Part shown: positions 57,464 to 64,000 of the stretch, piece after piece | Layout of the letters: each line of letters starts with the position of its first letter | Position numbering within the stretch: position 1 is the stretch's first letter | Origin: Jaltomata sinuosa | Taxonomy: Eukaryota > Streptophyta > Magnoliopsida > Solanales > Solanaceae | Direction: 5' to 3' | Length of the DNA: 64,000 nt | Assembly (NCBI GenBank): GCA_003996215.1 | Contig: QJPP01000049.1 | Span: 1 to 64,000, forward strand | Program-made: the position numbers and the translations under genes | The notes under the pieces: model-generated | Databases searched by the model: none | The model's input: the letters and a program-made list of their open reading frames with translations, nothing else | Told to the model about the DNA's origin: nothing

Positions 57464-58577
57464 GTGTCAAGAAATGAAGAACAAAGAAATAGTTATTGTA
57501 CCGTGATGGCACAGGCACTGGCGTGAAATATTTTCGTTCTCTTAATCTTTGTTGCCGCTTGTGCCACTGCCTTGCGGTGCAAGCGTGGTGCGAGCTCGAT
57601 GGAAATTTCTCCCAGTCTTATTTGGATTTGGTTTTTAAAAGTTTAGACCTTCCCATACTCTATAAATACACCTTAAACACAATTTTAACAGAACTTTTGA
57701 CCTAGGGAGAGCTAGGAGCCGCCGTGGAGGCCGGAGAATATTGGTTTTATCTTTTCTTCTCTATATTTTTTTTATTTTTATGTTTTTCTTTGGATGATTT
57801 GTTATAATTTCTCCATGTTTATGGGTAGATAAACTTCTTGTTCTAAGATTATGGTAGCTTCATGATTGTTATGGTATGAACTTTAATTGATTTGTTAAGA
57901 TATTTATCATCGTACTATGGCTCGTGTGGTTATTTACTTTTTCTTGGGCTTAATTATTTGTTTGCTTGATCACCACACAAATACTATTTATGGCACGTAA
58001 ATTGGACTAGGAATAGAGAATTTGTGTGCATAATAAGAAAAAGTAGGGCTTGATTGTGAACCTTATAAGGAAAGGGAAACAATTCGCTAACGTGGATAGG
58101 AATATACCCGTTAGCCTTTCTTAGTTGATACGGAAGAGAAATCAAATGCCCTTCACTATCGACTGATGACCATAGGAATATAGGCGTTAGGAATAGTCGA
58201 GGAGACCTAGAGTTGTTGGAAAAATGCTCAATATGGTTAAAATAAACCCGCAACTACTAACCCAATAAAAAACAGAGTCAGTTCAAGTGATTACTCAACA
58301 TGATTTCTAGCGAATCCATAGCCCTAGATTGATTTCATCTCATTGATTACGTGAAAATACACTCTTCGTCTGGTTAATTGTTCATTAGTTAGCTTCTTCT
58401 TTTTTAATTTAGTTAATTCATAATATAATTTAGATTTTTCTGCTTGAATAAATAATTAGCATTAATTTAATTTAGTAAATAATTAATCGGCAAGTCTCTG
58501 TGGGTACGATATCTGGACTTAAAATTCTATATTACTTGTACGATCGCGTACACTTGCGTGTGTGAATGGATGCAACA
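57464..58577 (+). repeat. F-type LTR fragment
   Basis: Homologous to the right ~1.1 kb of the LTR of F; it ends GATGCAACA at 58577. Its left end is replaced by element G at 57463. TATA box TATAAATA at 57661-57668. There is no primer site after it, so it is a 3' or solo LTR. The candidate TSD is GGAAT (58578-58582). Confidence 0.65.
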
Positions 58578-59928
58578 GGAATCGACATCATTGAAAGTGC
58601 GACAGACGTTGTCAAACTCCTTGCAAATTTCTCCGGAGACCAGAAGCTTCCTCATTCTTATTTGGTGCCATTTTCCAACAAAAAAGATATATCAATCTCC
58701 AACAGCATTACTTGATTCAATAGACGGAATATCAATCGCAAGGTAAGGAAAAAAATTGATAAGCAATCATCACATAACTGCTTAATACTAAAACCATTAG
58801 ATAACCCCCCAAACACGAGAATATGAGTCGAATTCAAAATTTCAGGAACTGTTTTACACATTTTGAAACAAACATCAGATAAATTTTCAGAAAAAGAGGA
58901 AACTGGTAGAAGAACGAGCAACTGGTACTTTATTTGCATGTAGAAATGATGTTCTCGTGTCAACTCGGCAGAGAAATAGAATAATACAACTCCAATTTCA
59001 CAAATCAGCCAATAAAATTCTATTCGTCTCACAACTCCTGCTTCACCCAACCAAATCTCAACCACAAATCAATTTGTTCCTTACAACACCAGATATATAA
59101 AATATTCACACAGAAAAAAGCAATCAAATCACAAATCCAAAAATGAAATAGACAGAGCAAATGAAACCCTAGATCTATATGAATACATAAGCAATACATA
59201 GCAGAAAGGAGAGAAAAATAGAGAAGACCTGTGTGAACTTGTTTGGCGAGAGCTTGAATTTCACTGTGTCTAGTCGAGAGCTTTGGCGAGATAACAGAGA
59301 CTCTCTCCTTGTGAGCTTCATCCCTGCGAGTTTGGAATCGAAGGAAGAACAGAGAATATTGAAAATAAATCGACGAAAGCTACGACGATTTGATGAAATA
59401 CTATGCGCATAGGAGAGGGAGAGAGGATTCCAGAAAATAGGGTTTATGGGGGAGAGTGGGGGAAATAAATCCAAAAATTATGTTGAAAAACCAAAATAAG
59501 GATAGCAGCTTCATGTCTGCTAAGCGTGCTTTTATTTGTTTGTTCCTTAAAATACATACTAAAATATAAATAATTAGTAATAATTATCGTACAAAAATAA
59601 AAAAAAATATTACCATTGGCGGGTGACAAATATAATTGAGAAAAAATATGGAGGGAAATATGGTGGATTAATAAACCGTTCCAACAAATAAAAAAATTCA
59701 AACAACCGTTGTAATAGATGGATTTACCGCAACGGTTCACTAAACTATTGCTATAGGTAGGCCTATTGCAATGGTTATATCCAATATCAACGGTCATATA
59801 ATTAAGCCATTTCAATAGCTATCAAAACTTTTGGCAACGGTCATAACCATTGCAATAGACTATTTTTAGCAATGGTTTGAAAATTGTTACTAGTATATTT
59901 GTTCCCGTAGGCCCATTTTTTAGTAGTG
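58578..59928 (-). mobile_element. CACTA-element end with exon-like fragments
   Basis: The right end reads TTTTTTAGTAGTG (complement CACTACTAAAAAA) at 59916-59928, the CACTA terminus. Inside it (59690-59890) are subterminal repeats around CAACGGT and GCAATGG in both orientations. The inner part holds exon-like fragments (next entry; also a plus-strand open stretch 58578-58740 ending in a strong donor CAAGGTAAGG). The other terminus was not found; the F-type LTR cuts the left side. A 3-bp TSD candidate, GTA, follows. Confidence 0.55.
59229..59321 (-). pseudogene. First-exon-like fragment, unknown gene
   Basis: The minus strand starts at an ATG and runs 31 codons (MKLTRRESLLSRQSSRLDTV and 11 more), then a donor-like CAG/GTCTTC in phase 0. 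Upstream (59322-59460) is a CT-rich, 5'-UTR-like leader. I do not recognise the protein. Its position inside a CACTA end suggests a captured host-gene fragment; the spliced structure is predicted only. Confidence 0.4.
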
Positions 59929-61880
59929 GTAAGGTTTTGAAGTTGATATGATTGACTTTGGTCAACATTCGAAGACTTAGATGTCGTATAAAAAATTTGC
60001 TAATTTTGTTAGCTTCAAAATGCCATTTTTGGATTAGTAGCATTGTTGGTTCAAGTTCTGAGGTATTCAGATACATTTTAAGTAGTTGATTAGAAATTTA
60101 GAAAGTCAAGACCTAGAATTGACTTTGGTCAATATCTATTGATAACGACCTCCGTTGGTAAATTTGATGATTTCGTTGAGTCTGGAATATTGATTTTGGT
60201 CTTGTAGCATAGTTGGATTGTCTTCACAGGGTTCCAAATGCATTTCGAGGGTCCATCGGGGAGTTTTTAAGCTTGTGCTTCAGCTGCTAGTTACTGTCAT
60301 CTGGTGCAGCTGGATCCTTCTTCGCGAACATGCTTTCGGGTTCGTGGTTGTGAGGACGCGTTCGCATAGAAGAAAAAGGGATCGAGTTCAGGTGAGTACC
60401 ATTTGGTCTTCGTGATTGTGCGGACCTTGTCACATTGTACCTTGTCACATTCGCAATGGACCAGGTCCAGGTCATTTGCATTCTCGACGGGCTCCTCGCG
60501 TTCACGATGAATCACGGACCTGGGCAGATTTAAAATTCTTTTTTTGAAACAAAACCCCATAACTTAATTTTTGAAGTTTTGAAACTCAATTTTAGGTGAT
60601 TGAAAAGGGGGTCTTCGAGATTTCTTCGTGATAGTAAGTTTTTTATACTATTTTTATACATTTTTCGATGATTATTTCATGATTTCACCTTCAAATCTTG
60701 GTTTTTCAACTTGAAAATTTATAATTTTCCAAATAAAGTTAAACTTTAATAAATTGATGATTTCAAGTTCAAATTTAACTTTGTTTTTGATGAAATTTCA
60801 TATGTGAACTCTTTAAGTTATTGGTAAATTGATTTTTCAAAAAAAATTCAGTTTTGCCCTTGGGGCTAGTGGTTGACTTTTGGACCCAAAATTCAAGTCT
60901 AACAATATGAGTGTTTATCATTTTGTGTTTCTCATGTAAAATCTGTATTTGACTAGATTGGGCTCGTTTGGAGGCGATTCAAAAGGGAAAGGCTTTGATT
61001 TGACTTTGGGGGTCTTCTTTTAAGACAAGTTGAGACTTTCTTTGACTATCTTTTGAAGTGCTTATGTGTTAGTCGATTGTATGAAGAGTAATGGGGAGAT
61101 GGGGGTCTCGTATATATCGGCAATGAGCATCTATACAGGTACTAGTATTTGGTAAAGGGTTAAAATAAATAATTGACTTGATTGGGTTGTTTTCCCTTAC
61201 TTTGATTATTGGATATAGTGTGAAAAGTGGATTAATAATTCTATCGAACCTAATGGTTGTTGATAACAATTATACTTCCACTTATGGGAGAGATTTGAAT
61301 AGATTGACTGAGATTGGTGATATTTGGACTTGTTGTCGGTGTTTTGAGTTGAGTATGACCTTGTGTGCCTGGATTGGGATATTTGTCTTTTTCTCATCAT
61401 TGTGAATTATATATACTCATTCATATTCATATCATGGCATTGTTAAAGAGATATTTTTTAGAATGAAATTTTTAAATGACTTGCATACCCAATGAGAAAG
61501 TATTTTGGGTAGATGTTATCGACTTTTGACTTGCATACCCAATGAGAAATTATTTTTGGTGGTCCAATAGAAAATGGTTTCGGGTAGATTCACAATTTGC
61601 TATCCAATGGGAAACTATTCTGAGTGGGTATATGGACCTTGCGAGTCCCACATGAGTCCCAGCTAGCTATACAGGACAATGAATGTATATTGTGGCATTC
61701 ATTGCATCATATTGCATCCATTTTATCATTTCTATTTGATTGTCTTCATTGTGATTGTATACTGTGATTGGTGAGTTGTTGTTATTAGCTTGAAAATGAG
61801 GACTTGTGAACTTGAACAAGGTTTATATTCTTTATATTTGTTAGTATTTGCTAGTTTAGGTATGCCCTTCCTGTGTGCAG
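59929..61880. repeat. LTR-like sequence, family uncertain
   Basis: Wording such as TTGACTTTGGTCAA, a block rich in CGCGTTCGC-type words (60310-60520) and spacing without ORFs resemble a gypsy LTR of Solanaceae. Neither end could be fixed. A ~50-base tandem repeat follows at 61478-61640. No gene is seen. Confidence 0.35.
61478..61640. repeat. ~50-bp tandem repeat, about three units
   Basis: GACTTGCATACCCAATGAGA occurs at 61478 and 61528. Decayed units (CCAATAGAAAATGG and CCAATGGGAAACTATT, with GGGTAGAT) follow to about 61640. Confidence 0.8.
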
Positions 61881-61914
61881 ATGTTGAAGGTTATACTTAG
61901 TAGTAGTATCTTAG

Positions 61915-62950
61915 GTGTCTGGCAATTATTAAGGCAAAAGCTTCCTCGCTCTGATTTACTTGGTAAAATCTGGACCAAGGTTGTTCCTATGAAAATCTTC
62001 TTCTTCTTTTGGTGATTGTGAAAACTTAAATTTCATGTAAACAAGATTGTGGCTAGATGTGGTATTGCTATGGTTTCATAGTGTCGATGTTGCACATAGC
62101 CATTACATGAATTTTTCAACACCTCTTGTTGACTGAAGATTTTGCTAAGAGGGTGTGGAGTTATTTCAATGGAGCTATTGGAATTTTGGAGCCTTTTGTT
62201 AACTACATCAAACTATGGTTTAATGGTGGAATATAGATTGTGTAGCTAAACTTAGATCCCTTGTACATGCTGGCCTTGCTTTGATTTGTTGGCAAATTTG
62301 AAAATAAAGAATGCTATCATTCATAGGAAGACCATGTCCTTGAATAGTATAATATATGAGATTAACCACAACCTTCTCAATTTGGATAAAATCTCATATC
62401 CATGGATGGAAGATATACCTATTACATGGCCACTTAACAGTCATTATATGGAAGAATACAGGTGTCGATTGAGGACCATGCATGTGGCTTGGAATTGCCC
62501 TCCTATAGGTTGGTTCAAGTGTAACTCTGATGGTGCCCTAAGGGGTAATCCTGACCCTAGCTTTAGTGCATTTTACATTAGAGACTAGAGGAGATTTGGT
62601 GTATGCTAGTAGTTCTAAGATTCCAGACACTACTAGCCTTGAGGCGAAAGGTCATGCTTATTAAATACTGTGTAGAAAAACTACTTCTACCATTAATTAT
62701 GGAGACTGACTCAATGACCATGAAGAAGATTGTGAAAGGAGAATGGGAGGTCCCTTGAAGTATTTGCATGATAGTGGGACAGATCAAAGAGTGGAGGGCA
62801 TAAGGAGAAATTCAGTTCAGGCACACTCTCAAGCAGAGCAACACATTGACAGACTTTTTAATTAATGAAGCTTTTGTTTCTGCAAGTACAAGAACATATC
62901 TTTCATTTCAAGATCCATCTACTGAAGCCAGGAGAATACTCAACACAGAC
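61915..62950 (+). pseudogene. LINE ORF2 3' relic: zf-RVT and RNase H-like domain
   Basis: Short plus-strand frames read LLGKIWTKVVPMKIFFFFW (zinc-binding RT-associated domain, about 61950-62010), then PPIGWFKCNSDGALRGNPDP (about 62500-62560), METDSMTMKKIVKGEWEVP (about 62700-62760) and DFLINEAF (about 62860). These are the landmarks of the C-terminal RNase H-like domain of plant non-LTR retrotransposon ORF2 proteins. Stops and frame changes occur every 50-100 bases. The RT core and endonuclease are missing, consistent with 5' truncation. Confidence 0.7.
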
Positions 62951-62954
62951 TAAC

Positions 62955-64000
62955 AACACATCCCTCACTTGAAATTCAAATAACTTAAAAGAAGAGCACC
63001 TGACTAGTCCTAAAGTAGGCAATAGTTACAACATAAGACGCAAGTAGAAGCACAACAACATAACAAAAGGAGCAATACACAAGATTCAACATTCAATATT
63101 CAACATTCAGAGTTCAATAAGCTTAGCTTCACGATCACAATCATAGTTCTCAAGTTATACATGAAAAGGGCTAAAATATGATGAATTCTAAAACTGGTCA
63201 CTCTCCTAAAAGTGGTATCAATCTCCTTGAGATTTATTCCTTTGGAGAGGTATCAATTGAGGATTCTATCATTTATACAGAATGTCCATTACCTACTACT
63301 TGCAGAAATTTTTTAAGATTTAGCCTCAAAAGCACTGAGAAACGCTTGACAACACTTCGAAGCTTAAAGCTGATCTTTTCTTATCTTGATGTCATGGCGT
63401 ATGTGATAATTTTAGGTGACTTGACATGAAATTGCACAAAGCTCAGAGTAAATTGACAAGGCTCAATCAGTGAATAATAAAGGAAAATCTAAGAAAATGA
63501 AAACAAGAAAAGGTGGCCACATAGTAAGAGCTACCTGTAGATGCCGCAGAGGAAGTCACATATATCGTTGAAGAAGGACATCACAATAAAATTGAAGAGC
63601 TACTGAGAAGTAGAAAGTCAAAAAAGATGGATCCTAGCAGGTCAAAAATCGAGGCTTTCTTGGTGAAGTTGTGTTGAAACTCCAAGCTCTTGTTCGGAAC
63701 TCACCGGAGTTCACTGGCGATGATGGAGAGCAAATAAGAGTGAAGGGTTTCTAGCACTTTTCAAAAGCAATCATTGACATCTAATTTGTTGCTTGTCTGA
63801 ATCAGGTTGGGCTTATTATTGGGCCTAATTTGATCTTTTTGTTGTCTTTATTTTGTGCCAGCTTTGGCCATTTCTTTTATTTTTTGTTTCAGCTTTGTAT
63901 TTCTATTTGACTTTTATATTTTATAAATTTTGTGGCATATGCCACTTTGATTTTAAAAAATAATATTAATACTGCTAATTTTTTTTGCATCTTCCATTTT
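62955..64000. other. No recognisable gene
   Basis: AT-rich sequence; the 83-codon frame at 63178-63429 has no recognisable domain. It could include the LINE 3' UTR at its start, but no clear poly-A tail or target duplication was found. Confidence 0.5.

Noticed and set aside
1..64000. tRNA, rRNA, CRISPR, organellar or endogenous pararetrovirus sequence
   Set aside because: Looked for by eye on both strands; no cloverleaf, rRNA core, regularly spaced repeat array or movement/coat-protein motif was recognised. The iMet-like motifs are primer sites, not tRNA genes.

Overview
The window is plant nuclear DNA, very probably from a solanaceous species. Nearly everything in it is transposable-element sequence. 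I infer Solanaceae from the LTR families: long gypsy LTRs beginning TGTCACGACCC or TGTAACACCC, Tat/Ogre-like ORF1 relics, and GTGACGG-rich LTRs. A plant host is also shown by initiator-tRNA-Met primer sites (TGGTATCAGAGC), chromovirus pol and a BED-finger hAT transposase. There is no bacterial, viral-genome, rRNA, tRNA or CRISPR signal. The only long intact reading frame is the 847-residue hAT transposase; no intact host gene was found.

Layout. 1-6010: right part of a minus-strand Ty3/gypsy element (element 1): RT, protease, gag, PBS and a 3.4 kb LTR. 6016-29142: 5' leader and LTR of a minus-strand Tat/Ogre-like element (D). D's LTR is split by a minus-strand gypsy (A, 6455-26955, TSD CATTT), and A's 5' LTR is split by a plus-strand Tekay/Del-like chromovirus (B, 16959-26242, TSD CAGCC). 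The result is a three-level nest with clean target-site duplications. 29143-30113: a copia-like LTR fragment (E). 30114-34428: a truncated minus-strand relative of B (C). 34429-36472: 3' end and LTR of another gypsy (F). 36473-39763: AT-rich sequence with decayed LTR signals. 39764-43753: a complete hAT element with 8-bp TSD and CCGG-rich ends.

43754-45480: a short alpha-L-arabinofuranosidase-like exon relic and a CACTA transposase-associated domain relic. 45844-51197: a giant imperfect palindrome, two ~2.65 kb arms around a ~45 nt loop, each carrying the same broken Tat/Ogre ORF1-like sequence. 51198-57463: an apparently gag-only LTR element (G) with a 'putative plant transposon protein' ORF and GTGACGG palindrome arrays. 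57464-58577: a second F-type LTR. 58578-59928: the end of a CACTA element holding an exon-like fragment. 59929-61880: LTR-like sequence. 61915-62950: a LINE 3' relic. The rest is unassigned.

How it fits together: this is a heterochromatin-like repeat pile built by successive insertion. Most broken frames carry C-to-T or G-to-A changes (CAG to TAG, TGG to TAG or TGA, CGA to TGA), as expected for heavily methylated DNA. The hAT element is the youngest-looking and the only potentially autonomous one. All family assignments were made by reading the sequence; no database search was run.
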